Positions 35,881-44,446 are shown, counted from the first letter of the stretch. The stretch: 64,000 nucleotides of DNA from an uncultured Lysobacter sp. (GCA_946480055.1 CAMLID010000005.1:1-64000), one strand, 5' to 3'. Made by a program: numbers and translations. The notes: a model not told the origin generated them from the letters alone.

Positions 35881-36790
35881 GAAGTTGAGACTTTCCCCAC
35901 TCCGCAAACGCCGCACGTTCGATCGCCGGCGCCTGCTGTCCCGACCAATCGCGATCGTTGGCGACCTGGGCCTGATCGCGACTGGCGTCCAACGCGGCGA
36001 AGTCCAGATCCGCCACCGCCCAGCGCTGATCGCCGCGGGTGACTGCCACGACGCCATCGGCGGGCAGGCCTACATCCATCGGCGCGTAGATCGCGGCCTC
36101 GCCGGTGTTGACGTCCAGCGCCGGGCTCCAGGTCGCGTCGCCCGCGGTCACCGCCTGGGCGACGAAGCAGCGGTTCTCCAGCGCGCGCGCCAGGCAGCCC
36201 ACACGTACACGGGTGGCGCCGGCCTCGGTGTCGGTGCAGCTGGGCGCGATCAGCAAGCGCGCGCCGGCCTCGCACTGCGCGCGCACCGGCAGCGGGAACT
36301 CGATGTCGTAGCAAACCGCGATGCCTGCGCGCGCGCCCCCGACCGACGCGTCTCCGACCGCGAACACACGCAGCGCATCGCCGGCTTCGATCACCGCCGC
36401 ACGCTTCTCGAAACCCGTCAGTTGCAGTTTGTCCTGCCACAGCACGCCGCCGTCGGGCGCGAAGGCGTAGCTGCGGTTGCGGTAGCGCCCGCGGCCGCTG
36501 TCGAGCAGGAAACTGCCGGCGACCACATGCATGCGCAGCTCGCGCGCGAGCAGGCCGTAGAGTTCGAGCCAGGCGCCGTGGTAGGCCTGGATAGCCACCA
36601 GCGAGGCGTGCATATCGCCCTGGGTCGCGGCACCGAAGGTCGCGCCCAGCTCCAGGGCCAGGTACTCGGGCAGCACCGCCAGCTGCGCGCCCGCGCGCTT
36701 GGCCTCGCCCAGCCAGCGCGCCTGCTTGTCGGCGAATTCGGCGAAGCTGCGCGGCGCATCGATCGCGTACTTGGCGACCGCGACCCTCAA
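35876..36790 (-). CDS. Nitrilase-superfamily carbon-nitrogen hydrolase, TTG start
   Basis: A 304-residue cytosolic hydrolase. The Glu-Lys-Cys triad appears as PEYLALE (Glu near 42), DKLQLTGFEK (Lys) and the nucleophile in GIAVCYDIEFP. The family hydrolyses amides or nitriles; the substrate is unknown. The start is TTG 36790, whose last two bases begin the TGA of the upstream acetyltransferase gene (TTGA overlap). The longer upstream frame is antisense-type text without similarity. Nitrilase and GNAT domains fused or paired like this occur as a conserved two-component module in many proteobacteria. Confidence 0.87.
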   Translation of the reverse strand: MRVAVAKYAIDAPRSFAEFADKQARWLGEAKRAGAQLAVLPEYLALELGATFGAATQGDMHASLVAIQAYHGAWLELYGLLARELRMHVVAGSFLLDSGRGRYRNRSYAFAPDGGVLWQDKLQLTGFEKRAAVIEAGDALRVFAVGDASVGGARAGIAVCYDIEFPLPVRAQCEAGARLLIAPSCTDTEAGATRVRVGCLARALENRCFVAQAVTAGDATWSPALDVNTGEAAIYAPMDVGLPADGVVAVTRGDQRWAVADLDFAALDASRDQAQVANDRDWSGQQAPAIERAAFAEWGKSQLP

Positions 36791-37395
36791 CGTTGCCGCT
36801 CCAGCGGCCGCAGCCAGAACGCCAGGCTGTGCGCGACTTCGCCGCGTCCGATCTCGCGCCACGGCAGGCTGGCGCGCAGCTCCGGACGCTGGCGATAGCC
36901 GCGCTTGCCCCAGAACTCGTCGTTGCTGCGCTGGAACGGCGGCCGTCGCTGATCGTCGGCGGCGCGTTCGACCGCGCAGAAGCCGGTCCAGTCGAAACCG
37001 CCGAGCGAACGCGCATGCGCTTCGCGCTCATCGAAGAAGCGGTGGCCCAGACCGCGGCCGCGGTACGCCGGCAACAGCACCGACTCGCCGCAATAGAACA
37101 CCTTTTCGGAATCCACCGCGCTGTCGGCGAACGGAGTCAGGAAAGCGTCGGACTCGTCGCTCAAGGGCAATCCCGTGGATGCACCGACCACTTGCGCGCC
37201 GTCGAAGGCCAGCACCGCGATGCTGCGCCAGGAACGCAGGTAAGTCTGCAGATACTCCGCCTCGTAAGCGAGATCGCCCTCGTAGAGGTAGGGCCATTCG
37301 CGGAATACCGCGATGCGCAGCCGCGCGAGGTCGTCCAGATAGGGAGCGATCGCCTCACCCGCGTAACGGCGCACTTCGATCATGGACGCGTTCAT
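36787..37395 (-). CDS. GNAT-family N-acetyltransferase paired with a nitrilase
   Basis: A 202-residue protein. Beta strands and the acetyl-CoA loop are seen in EKVFYCGESVLLPAYRGRGLGHRFFDERE, with the RGRGLG pyrophosphate loop near residue 115. The substrate is unknown. ATG 37395 is chosen, and ATG 37383 is an alternative. It is coupled by a 4-nt overlap with the nitrilase-family gene, suggesting that acetylation and amide hydrolysis act on the same metabolite; this is inferred from context. Confidence 0.84.
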   Translation of the reverse strand: MNASMIEVRRYAGEAIAPYLDDLARLRIAVFREWPYLYEGDLAYEAEYLQTYLRSWRSIAVLAFDGAQVVGASTGLPLSDESDAFLTPFADSAVDSEKVFYCGESVLLPAYRGRGLGHRFFDEREAHARSLGGFDWTGFCAVERAADDQRRPPFQRSNDEFWGKRGYRQRPELRASLPWREIGRGEVAHSLAFWLRPLERQR

Positions 37396-37493
37396 AGCCT
37401 GCAGTTTAGGCCAATGGGCGGGCGCTAGCGCCGATAGCCGACCGGCGCAGCAGCGGTCCGATTGGCGGTAAGCGTTCATCGCCGGCCTCCATG

Positions 37494-37525
37494 AAAAACG
37501 ACCGCGGGCTTCCTGCCCGCGGTCG
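37494..37525 (-). terminator. Rho-independent terminator of the cre operon
   Basis: A perfect 11-bp stem (CGACCGCGGGC/GCCCGCGGTCG) with a 5-nt loop is followed by TTTTT on the minus strand. It lies 13 nt past the creD stop. Confidence 0.92.
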
Positions 37526-37537
37526 CAACACTCCCGA

Positions 37538-38917
37538 TCAACGTGCCAGCGGACGCGAACCGGCGAGCTGGTACCAATCGACCTTGCGCGTGATCACCAT
37601 GACCGCGGCCAGGATCAGGAACAGCAGGCCCGCGCCCATCACCAGCGCGTTGTCTTCCGAAACCAGCAGGCCGTAGAGCGCGCCGTACAACGTCGCCAGC
37701 ATGGCCGCGAAGCCCAGGCCGCGGCCGACGCTGCGCAACACCGCGCTCAGGTAGAAGCCGAGCAGACCGATACAGGCCACGCTCGCCGCCAGATAGGCCC
37801 AGGAGAAGGCGATGTGCTCGCTGAGGCTGACCAGCAGCAGGAAGAAGATCGCCAGGGCCAGGCCGACCAGGCCGTACTGGATCGGGTGGATCGGGAGTTG
37901 CTTGATCAGTTCGAAGATGAAGAAGCCGACGAAGGTCAGCAGCACGAACAGCAGGCCGTACTTGCTGGCACGATCGGCCTGCGAATAGACGTTGACCGGA
38001 TCTACCAGGGCGACCGCCACCGCGTCGATACCGCCGGTGGCGATGCCGTCGGCGCCATCGCTGCTGGCGAGCGCATTGCCGTCGTTGACCACCGGCACGG
38101 TCTTGCCTTCCAGGTACTGGCGCTGGGCACTGGTGGCCAGCGACGACACCTGCCAGTCGGCGTTGAAGCCCTTGGCGCCGATGTCGCGGGTGCGCGGCAG
38201 GAAACTGCCGCCGAAACGCGGATGCTGCCAGCTCGACTGGATCGCGAAGCGGTTGCTCTTGGCCAGCGGCACCAGCGCCAGCGATTCGGTGCCGCCGAGG
38301 TTGAAGTCGAGCTGCGTGCTCAGCGCCAGGCTCTGGCCGGGCTGCGGCACCGCCAGACGCGTGTGCACGCCGCCGCCGTCGCGGCTGCCCATGCCCTCTT
38401 CGATCGCGACCGGCTTGCCGTCGACGCGCAGGATCGGCGTGGACAACAGGCCGCGCACGTCGGCGAAACCGTAGCTCAGCCAGGGCTGGCCGATCTTGCG
38501 GCTGTGGCCGGGCGGCAGGGTCAGGCTGGGGACCTCGGCGCGGAAATCGGCCTTGGCCTGGGCCTGCCATTCGTACACCCGCACCTCGTGCAGGCCGAGC
38601 CGGCGCGTGCTGGGCTTGAGCGGGCCGCGCACATCCAGGGTGGTCGGGAAGAAGGTCCAGTGGCCGCTTTCCTCGCGCAGCACCTTGCGCACGAAACCCT
38701 TCTCGTCCTTCTCTTCGGCTTCGATGGTGTCGGTGTACGGCACCACCAGCACCGGGCCGGTGAAAGCCTGGGCGCCGGCGTAGCTGCGTGCGATCGACGC
38801 GACCGCCTGGGTGCGGTAGGCCTGGCGATCGGTGATCACGCCGCGGATCATCAGCAGCGGAATCAAGATCGCCAGGGTCATCCCCAGCACCAGAAATATT
38901 TTCAGCCAAAGTCGCAT
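37538..38917 (-). CDS. creD: Inner membrane protein CreD
   Basis: A 459-residue membrane protein. One N-terminal helix (about 5-25), a large periplasmic domain with GPVLVVPYTDT and a later PRTRDIGAKGFNADWQVSSLA stretch, then five to six C-terminal helices with FVGFFIFELIKQLPIHPIQYGLVGLAL typical of CreD. The molecular role is not known; in E. coli and Stenotrophomonas it is the main CreBC target and affects envelope integrity and beta-lactam response. An exact cre-tag lies 67 nt upstream, in the 200-nt gap after creC, so it can be induced by CreB independently. Confidence 0.93.
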   Translation of the reverse strand: MRLWLKIFLVLGMTLAILIPLLMIRGVITDRQAYRTQAVASIARSYAGAQAFTGPVLVVPYTDTIEAEEKDEKGFVRKVLREESGHWTFFPTTLDVRGPLKPSTRRLGLHEVRVYEWQAQAKADFRAEVPSLTLPPGHSRKIGQPWLSYGFADVRGLLSTPILRVDGKPVAIEEGMGSRDGGGVHTRLAVPQPGQSLALSTQLDFNLGGTESLALVPLAKSNRFAIQSSWQHPRFGGSFLPRTRDIGAKGFNADWQVSSLATSAQRQYLEGKTVPVVNDGNALASSDGADGIATGGIDAVAVALVDPVNVYSQADRASKYGLLFVLLTFVGFFIFELIKQLPIHPIQYGLVGLALAIFFLLLVSLSEHIAFSWAYLAASVACIGLLGFYLSAVLRSVGRGLGFAAMLATLYGALYGLLVSEDNALVMGAGLLFLILAAVMVITRKVDWYQLAGSRPLAR

Positions 38918-38983
38918 GTCGCTCTCCTGTCGTTGCGGTGACGACAGGATCGACAGGCCCTGGGTGGGGACGATGGGGGAACG

Positions 38984-38999
38984 GTGAAGCGTCGGTGAA
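38984..38999 (-). promoter_or_regulatory. cre-tag, CreB binding site upstream of creD
   Basis: On the minus strand the sequence is TTCAC-CGACGC-TTCAC, a perfect match to the direct-repeat consensus TTCAC-N6-TTCAC recognised by CreB. It lies 67-82 nt before the creD ATG. Confidence 0.88.
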
Positions 39000-39117
39000 G
39001 TGCGCGCGGGTCGGCCGAACCGATCGGTGCATCGGCTCGGATGGAACCGCGCGAGTATCGAATGCCGCGGCGCATCCGATCGCGACTCACGTCGCTCCCA
39101 CGGACAGCTCAGTGCAG

Positions 39118-40566
39118 CTACAAGCCGCGCGACAGCACCAGGCTGGCCAGCGCGCCGCCGCCATCGCGGTTACTGAGCGCGGCGTGGCCGCCGTGCAAGG
39201 CCGCGACTTCGGCTACGAAGCAAAGCCCCAGGCCGCTGCTGCGGCTGCCGCCGGCCGGGCGCGACAGCGAGTAGAAACGCTCGAACACGCGCGGCAGCGC
39301 GAACTCGGGCACGCCGGTGCCGCGGTCGCCGACATCGACGCGTTGGGCTTCGCCGTCGCGGTACAGACGCAGCGCGATCTCGCCCTGCGCAGGCGAGAAA
39401 TCGGCGGCGTTGTCGATCAGATTGACCAGGGCCTGGCGCAACAGGAAGGGATCGCCGTCCAACAGGGGCAGGTCTTCGGCCAGGTCCAGCGTCAGCCGCA
39501 GCCCGCCCTGGGCCAGGCGCGGCGCGCACTGCTCGGCGGCTTCGCGCGCGATCGCGGCCAGATCGACCGGCTCGGGTTTCTCCAGCCGCTGGCGGTGCTC
39601 GACCGCAGCCAGGGCCAGCAACTTGTCGATCATCTGCGCCAGGCGGTCGCTCTGGCGGCGGATGCTGGCGGCGAAACGAGCACGATCCTCTTCGGCCATC
39701 GGCGCTTCGCCGGGCCGCGTCTCCAGCAGTTCGGCGCTGCCGCGGATCGCCGCCAGCGGACTCTTCATCTCGTGGGTCAAGGTGTGCACGTACTGCTCGA
39801 CGTACTGTTTGCCTTCGAGCTGGGTGCGCATGCTCTCCAACGCGCGGCCGAGTTCGCCGAACTCGCCGGCGGCGGCGGGCAGCTCGGCGCGGCGGCCGGC
39901 GCTGACCTCATGCGCGTAGCGGCGCAGCCCGTTGAGCTGACGCGACAGCCACCAGGTCGCGAACAGGCCGATCAGCAACGCCGCGCCCATCAGCACCCCG
40001 CCCCAACGCAGCACGACGCGCTGGCTGCGCTCGATGAAGGGCGCGATGGTGCTGTTGGGCTTGGCTACGGTCAGCGAGCCGATGATGCGTCCGGCCGGAT
40101 CGCGGATCGGCGCGGCCACGTGCATCACGGTGGAGTTCGGGTCGTCGTACCGGGCCGGCGTCGAACGCGCGCCGTAACGGCCGCGCAAGGTGAGATAGAC
40201 GTCGTTCCAGCGCGAGTAGTCGCGGCCCAGGGCCTCGCCCGTGCTGTCGAACACCACCGTTCCGCGCGCGTCGGTGATGTAGACGCGGTAGTTCGAGGCC
40301 CGCTTGCCGAAGCCCCAGATCGCGGCGCCGAAATCGCGGCCGCGCAGTTCGCGCACGCGCCGGGCGAAGTTGCCGTCGTCGATGTGTCCGGCCAGGAAGT
40401 CGTCGGTGGCCAGCTCGGCCAGCACGTTGGCGGTGTCGACCAGGGTGTCTTCCATGGCCTGGCGCACGCCCGGCTTGACCTCGGCCAGGAACACCCGGGT
40501 CAGCAGCAGCGCCGCCAGCGCGACGATGACGAAATAGCCGAGGAAGATGCGCAGGCCGATCTTCAT
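39118..40566 (-). CDS. creC: Two-component sensor histidine kinase CreC
   Basis: A 482-residue kinase. An N-terminal helix (about 5-27), periplasmic sensor domain with VYITDARGTVVFDSTG (PAS/Cache-like), a second helix near 185-205, HAMP linker, HisKA with LTHEMKSPLAAIRGSAELL, and HATPase_c with NLIDNAADFSP, GDRGTGVP and SSGLGLCFVAEV. CreC phosphorylates CreB. The ATG of MKIGLRIF is the third of three tandem CCATGAAGATC copies, and the two upstream copies give five-codon reading frames that end in ATGA overlaps leading to this start. It follows creB by 37 nt. Confidence 0.93.
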   Translation of the reverse strand: MKIGLRIFLGYFVIVALAALLLTRVFLAEVKPGVRQAMEDTLVDTANVLAELATDDFLAGHIDDGNFARRVRELRGRDFGAAIWGFGKRASNYRVYITDARGTVVFDSTGEALGRDYSRWNDVYLTLRGRYGARSTPARYDDPNSTVMHVAAPIRDPAGRIIGSLTVAKPNSTIAPFIERSQRVVLRWGGVLMGAALLIGLFATWWLSRQLNGLRRYAHEVSAGRRAELPAAAGEFGELGRALESMRTQLEGKQYVEQYVHTLTHEMKSPLAAIRGSAELLETRPGEAPMAEEDRARFAASIRRQSDRLAQMIDKLLALAAVEHRQRLEKPEPVDLAAIAREAAEQCAPRLAQGGLRLTLDLAEDLPLLDGDPFLLRQALVNLIDNAADFSPAQGEIALRLYRDGEAQRVDVGDRGTGVPEFALPRVFERFYSLSRPAGGSRSSGLGLCFVAEVAALHGGHAALSNRDGGGALASLVLSRGL

Positions 40567-40596
40567 GGGCGGATCTTCATGGCTTGATCTTCATGG
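40555..40596 (-). repeat. Three tandem 14-nt repeats around the creC start codon
   Basis: On the minus strand the unit CCATGAAGATCNNN occurs three times in a row (starts at 40596, 40582, 40568). Each copy contains ATG. The first two open frames read MKIKP and MKIRP, then stop at a TGA that overlaps the next ATG; the third is creC itself. Confidence 0.9.
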
Positions 40597-40603
40597 ATCG
40601 ATC

Positions 40604-41281
40604 TCAGCCCACATCCAGCGAATAGCCCAGACCGCGGTGGGTGCGGATCGGATCGGATTCGCCGTCGACCTCGCGCAGCTTGGCTCGCAGGGTCTTGATG
40701 TGGGTGTCGACGGTGCGGTCGCCGCTGTCGAGGGCGTCGCCCCAGACACGGTCCATCAGCTGGGCGCGCGACAGCACCGCGCCGGGGCGCTGCAGCAGCG
40801 CGGCCAGCAGGCCGTACTCGTAGCGGGTCAGGTCCAGGGCCTGGCCGCGGTAACGGATGCGCTTGCCTTCCGGGTCGTGGCGGAACGAGGTCTCGGCCGC
40901 GGCCGGAGCTTCGGCCGGCGCACGCCCACGGCGCAGCACCACGCGCACGCGCGCGACCAGTTCGCGCGGCGAGAACGGTTTGGTCACGTAGTCGTCGGCG
41001 CCGATCTCCAGGCCGAGGATGCGATCGGCTTCGGCGTCGTGGGCGGTCAGGAAGATCACCGGCAGGTCGCGCTCGCGGCGCAGCTCGCGGCACAGGGCGA
41101 AACCGCCGATATCGGGCAGTCCGACGTCGAGTACCGCCAGGTCGTAGGCCTGGCGCTGGGCCTCACGCAGGGCCTCGCCGCCGGTCAGGCAGTGTTCGGC
41201 CTCGAAACCCTCGGCGCGCAGCGCGTAGAGCACGGTGGCGGCGATCGCGGGTTCGTCGTCGACCAGCAGGATACGGGGCAT
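40604..41281 (-). CDS. creB: Response regulator CreB
   Basis: A 225-residue OmpR-type regulator. Receiver domain with VDDEPAIAATV, VLDVGLPDIGG (phospho-Asp), FLTAHDAE and VTKPFSPRELVARV; winged helix with YEYGLLAALLQRPG and RTVDTHIKTLRAKLRE, RGLGYSL. ATG 41281 gives MPRILLVDDEP; the 14 codons upstream are not conserved-looking. CreB binds cre-tags such as the one before creD. First gene of creB-creC-creD. In relatives the system responds to envelope and beta-lactam stress. Confidence 0.93.
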   Translation of the reverse strand: MPRILLVDDEPAIAATVLYALRAEGFEAEHCLTGGEALREAQRQAYDLAVLDVGLPDIGGFALCRELRRERDLPVIFLTAHDAEADRILGLEIGADDYVTKPFSPRELVARVRVVLRRGRAPAEAPAAAETSFRHDPEGKRIRYRGQALDLTRYEYGLLAALLQRPGAVLSRAQLMDRVWGDALDSGDRTVDTHIKTLRAKLREVDGESDPIRTHRGLGYSLDVG

Positions 41282-41352
41282 GGGGCGCGTTCGAGGGGTT
41301 GAGGCGCGGCAAGCATAGAACAAGCGCCGGCGTGGACGGGTAACCTATGCTC

Positions 41353-42216
41353 ATGAACTATCGTCACGCCTTCCATGCCGGAAACCATGCCGACGTGCTC
41401 AAGCACGTCGCCCTGCTCGCGCTCTGCGACGCTCTCACGGTCAAGCCGGCGCCGCTGTTCGCGGTGGATACCCATGCCGGACGCGGGCTGTATCCGCTGG
41501 ACGGCAACTCGGCGCTGCGCACCGGCGAGGCCGAGGGCGGCATCGCCCGGCTGCAGGCCGAGGCGCCCAAGCATCCGGCGATCGCGCGCTACCTGGCGGC
41601 GGTCAAGGCCTGCCGCGCCGAGCACGGCGCCTCCGCCTACCCTGGCTCGCCCTGGCTGCTGGCGCATGCCCTGCGCGCCGACGACCGCATCGCCGCCTGC
41701 GAGCTGCAGCCGGAGGAAGCCGCGCAGCTCAAGACCAACTTCGCCCGCGACGCGCGCGTGGCCGTGCATGCGCGCGACGGCTACACCGGGCTCAAGGCGC
41801 TGCTGCCGCCCAAGATCGGCGCGACCCGCTACAACCGCGGCCTGGTCCTGATCGACCCTCCCTACGAAGCCCAGTTGGAAGAATTCGACACCGCCATCGG
41901 CGCCCTGCGCGAGTCGCTGGGGCGCTGGCCGCAGGGCAGCTATGCGCTGTGGTACCCGATCAAGCTGCGGCGCTCGTTGCAGCCGTTCTACCGCCGCGCC
42001 GCCGCGCTGCCGGCCAAATCGGTGCTGGCCGCCGAACTGCTGGTGCGCGCCGACGATTCGCCGCTGCGCATGAACGGCAGCGGCCTGCTCCTGGTCAATC
42101 CGCCCTGGCAGTTGGACCAGACCCTGGCGGCGGTGCTGCCGCTGCTGGCCAAGGCCCTGGGCGAAACGCCGGCGGCCAGTTCGCACCTGCAGTGGCTGGC
42201 CAACAGCGAAGGCTGA
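41353..42216 (+). CDS. rlmJ: 23S rRNA (adenine2030-N6)-methyltransferase RlmJ
   Basis: A 287-residue methyltransferase. The N-terminus MNYRHAFHAGNHADVLKH is diagnostic. SAM-binding motif I is seen in VDTHAGRGLYPL, and the catalytic DPPYE near residue 174 replaces the usual N/DPPY. LWYPIKL and NPPWQLD follow. It methylates A2030 of 23S rRNA. ATG 41353 is preferred because relatives begin M-x-x-YRH; ATG 41347 two codons upstream is possible. It converges with the GIY-YIG-like gene, 8 nt apart. Confidence 0.94.
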   Translation: MNYRHAFHAGNHADVLKHVALLALCDALTVKPAPLFAVDTHAGRGLYPLDGNSALRTGEAEGGIARLQAEAPKHPAIARYLAAVKACRAEHGASAYPGSPWLLAHALRADDRIAACELQPEEAAQLKTNFARDARVAVHARDGYTGLKALLPPKIGATRYNRGLVLIDPPYEAQLEEFDTAIGALRESLGRWPQGSYALWYPIKLRRSLQPFYRRAAALPAKSVLAAELLVRADDSPLRMNGSGLLLVNPPWQLDQTLAAVLPLLAKALGETPAASSHLQWLANSEG

Positions 42217-42224
42217 GCCGCGGC

Positions 42225-42779
42225 CTAGACGTGGGTGCGCTGGTAGCTGGCGTAGAACGGCGAGGACGGCAGCGGCTTCAGCGCCCAGTGGTAGCGCGCG
42301 CCGCTGCGCTTGCTGATCGCGTAGTCGAGCTTGCGCTGGCTGTACTCGTGGTGCGGATGGCGGCGGCGCTCGATCTGCTTGTTCCACAGCGGCGCCGAGT
42401 GGAAGCGTTGGCGGAAGCGCTGTAGCACCACCGCTTCGCAATCGAGATAGGTAGTCGGGCAATTGCGCACGCGCGGCGTGGCCACGCACACTTCGAACTG
42501 GAAATCGCCGACCAGTTCCTCCAACTGCCGGGCCCAGCGCTTATGGCTCTGGATACGGCTGCCGAAGCTGCCCTCGCCCACGTACACCGCCGGCGTGTCG
42601 CCCTTGGGATAGCTGATGGCGAAGTTGCCGGCCAGGCGGATCACGTACACGCTGCGGTTGAGATAAGGCGCGTAGGCCCCCGCCTCCACCAGGCGCGGCA
42701 GCAGATCCCTGCCCCAGGTGTCCTCCGGATGCCATTCCACGCACGTCCAATTCAGCGGAACACTGACCGCTGCCGACAT
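42225..42779 (-). CDS. Uncharacterised protein with GIY-YIG-like motifs
   Basis: A 184-residue protein. The first strand-turn reads VYVIRLAGN and, after a short insert, PAVYVGEGSFGSRIQSHKRW, which mirrors the GIY...YIG strands with the catalytic Arg (SRIQSH). An acidic residue in LDCEAVVLQRF sits where the metal-binding Glu is expected, and a His/Arg-rich segment (ERRRHPHHEYS) follows. This suggests a GIY-YIG nuclease-like fold, unusually long between strands, so the assignment is tentative. GGGGGAGAGCGGTC precedes ATG 42779. No operon partner. Confidence 0.6.
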   Translation of the reverse strand: MSAAVSVPLNWTCVEWHPEDTWGRDLLPRLVEAGAYAPYLNRSVYVIRLAGNFAISYPKGDTPAVYVGEGSFGSRIQSHKRWARQLEELVGDFQFEVCVATPRVRNCPTTYLDCEAVVLQRFRQRFHSAPLWNKQIERRRHPHHEYSQRKLDYAISKRSGARYHWALKPLPSSPFYASYQRTHV

Positions 42780-42850
42780 GACCGCTCTCCCCCTTGAGTA
42801 CGGGCAAGAGTGGCCGATGGCGTCGCGAATCTCAACCGTCGCGCCTGGCG

Positions 42851-43306
42851 CTAGCGCGCAGGCCGCACCATCTCCACCATGTCGTAACCGGGAGCGAAGC
42901 CGTCGGCCACCTCGCGCGTGGCGACGAAGCCGTGGCGAGCGAAGAAATCGCGGCTGAACTGCGTGGTCTCGATGACGACGCTCTCGAATGCGGGATCCGC
43001 GGCGATGCGCTGCAGGCGCTCGCGCAGCAAGTATTCGCCGTAGCCGCGACGGTGCAGATCGCGGCGGACCATGCCCCAGCACAGGGCGGCCACGCTCGGC
43101 TGCGTGTCGAGAGCGGCGTAACCGCCGCAGGCGACGATGCCTTCGCCCTCGCTTTCGATCACGAAGTAGTCGTCGATCTGGTCCAGGGTCTCGATGAAGT
43201 CGGCGCGTTCGAGCTCGGCGAAATAGTCGGGCACATTGCTGGCGAACAGGGCCAGGCAGGCGTCGCGATCGGTCGGCGCAAACGGGCGCAGCGTCATCGA
43301 TGGCAT
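42851..43306 (-). CDS. GNAT-family N-acetyltransferase
   Basis: A 151-residue single-domain acetyltransferase. MTLRPFAPTDRDACLALF opens the fold, WGMVRRDLHRRGYGEYLLRERLQ carries the acetyl-CoA loop (HRRGYG near residue 92), and FFARHGFVATREV is the usual late strand. The substrate is unknown. ATG 43306 with AAAGG upstream is chosen over ATG 43297. Same strand as the GIY-YIG-like gene 71 nt downstream; no clear functional link. Confidence 0.83.
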   Translation of the reverse strand: MPSMTLRPFAPTDRDACLALFASNVPDYFAELERADFIETLDQIDDYFVIESEGEGIVACGGYAALDTQPSVAALCWGMVRRDLHRRGYGEYLLRERLQRIAADPAFESVVIETTQFSRDFFARHGFVATREVADGFAPGYDMVEMVRPAR

Positions 43307-43396
43307 CGGGAACCTTTGAACATGCGCGGCGGCGGCCGGCGTGGGCGCTATCGTCGCATCGCCCCGACGAATGGGCGACTGCGGCCCCAATAACGA

Positions 43397-43420
43397 AAAG
43401 CCCGGCCGGAGCCGGGCTTT
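43397..43420 (-). terminator. Rho-independent terminator of the CDF transporter gene
   Basis: A 10-bp stem AAAGCCCGGC/GCCGGGCTTT with a 4-nt loop, 22 nt beyond the transporter stop. The A/T ends make it usable in both directions. Confidence 0.85.
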
Positions 43421-43441
43421 CGCGTAGTACGTGCGTGCGCC

Positions 43442-44356
43442 TCAGAGCCCGGCTTTGGTGTCCGGCTCGAAGAAGCTCCAGCGCACTTCCGGAAAGGCCT
43501 GCTTCATCGCCCGCTCGACCGCGTTGATCTGGTCGGTCAGCGCGGCGACGCTCTGCTCCTCGCGCATGCGCGCCTGCACCGAGACCATCACCTCGTTGCC
43601 CAGCTGCAGGGTGATCAGGCTGATGACCTGGGCGATCTCCGGACGGGTGTCGAGGAAGTCGCGGATCTGCTGCTGGCGGGCCGGATCGACGCTCTGGCCG
43701 ATCAGCATCGCCTTGACCTCGATCGCGACGAACACCGCGACCACGATCAGCAGCGCGCCGATGGCGATGGTACCGATCGCGTCCCAGATCGGGTTGCCGG
43801 TGACCACTGCCGTCATCACCGCGACCAGCGCGAACACCAGGCCGAACAGCGCCGCCAGGTCCTCGCCGAAGATCACCACCAATTCGGCCTGGCGGCTCTC
43901 GCGGAACCACTGCCACAGGCTGCGGTTGCCGCGCGCCTTGTTGACTTCGACCAGGCAGGCGCGCATCGACACCGCCTCGGCGGCGATACCGAAGGTGAGC
44001 ACGCCGGCCGCCCACCACCACTGCTTCAGCGGTTCGGGGTGCTGCAATTTGTGGATGCCCTCGTAGAGCGAGAACATGCCGCCGACGGTGAACAACATCA
44101 CCGCGACCAGGAACGACCAGAAGTAGATCGCCTTGCCGTAACCCAGGGGGTAGTCCGGCGACGGCGGCCGCTTGGCCTGGCGCATGCCCAGCAACAGCAG
44201 CAGTTGGTTGCCGCAGTCGGCCAGCGAGTGCACGGTTTCGGCCAGCATGGCGCTGGAACCGGTGAAGTACGCGGCCACGCCCTTGGACACGGCGATCGCG
44301 AAATTGGCGCCCAGCGCGAACAGGATCGCGCGGGTCGAATCACCACCACCTGCCAT
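43442..44356 (-). CDS. Cation diffusion facilitator (CDF) family metal exporter
   Basis: A 304-residue membrane protein with six helices and a cytosolic C-terminal domain. The site A residues are seen in ETVHSLADCGNQ (HxxxD in helix 2) and in the helix-5 region GEDLAALFGLV, where aspartate sits as in FieF/ZitB-like proteins. The LGYGKAIYFWSF loop is typical. It exports Zn, Fe or similar cations using the proton gradient; metal choice is not deducible. ATG 44356 gives MAGGGDSTRAIL. Monocistronic, with its own terminator. Confidence 0.88.
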   Translation of the reverse strand: MAGGGDSTRAILFALGANFAIAVSKGVAAYFTGSSAMLAETVHSLADCGNQLLLLLGMRQAKRPPSPDYPLGYGKAIYFWSFLVAVMLFTVGGMFSLYEGIHKLQHPEPLKQWWWAAGVLTFGIAAEAVSMRACLVEVNKARGNRSLWQWFRESRQAELVVIFGEDLAALFGLVFALVAVMTAVVTGNPIWDAIGTIAIGALLIVVAVFVAIEVKAMLIGQSVDPARQQQIRDFLDTRPEIAQVISLITLQLGNEVMVSVQARMREEQSVAALTDQINAVERAMKQAFPEVRWSFFEPDTKAGL

Positions 44357-44446
44357 GGGGAACGTGCTCCTGAGGTCGGAAGCGCGGGAGTCTAGCATCC
44401 GCGCGCGACCGCTCCGACGGCGCGCGCAGGCATTGCGATGGGGCGG

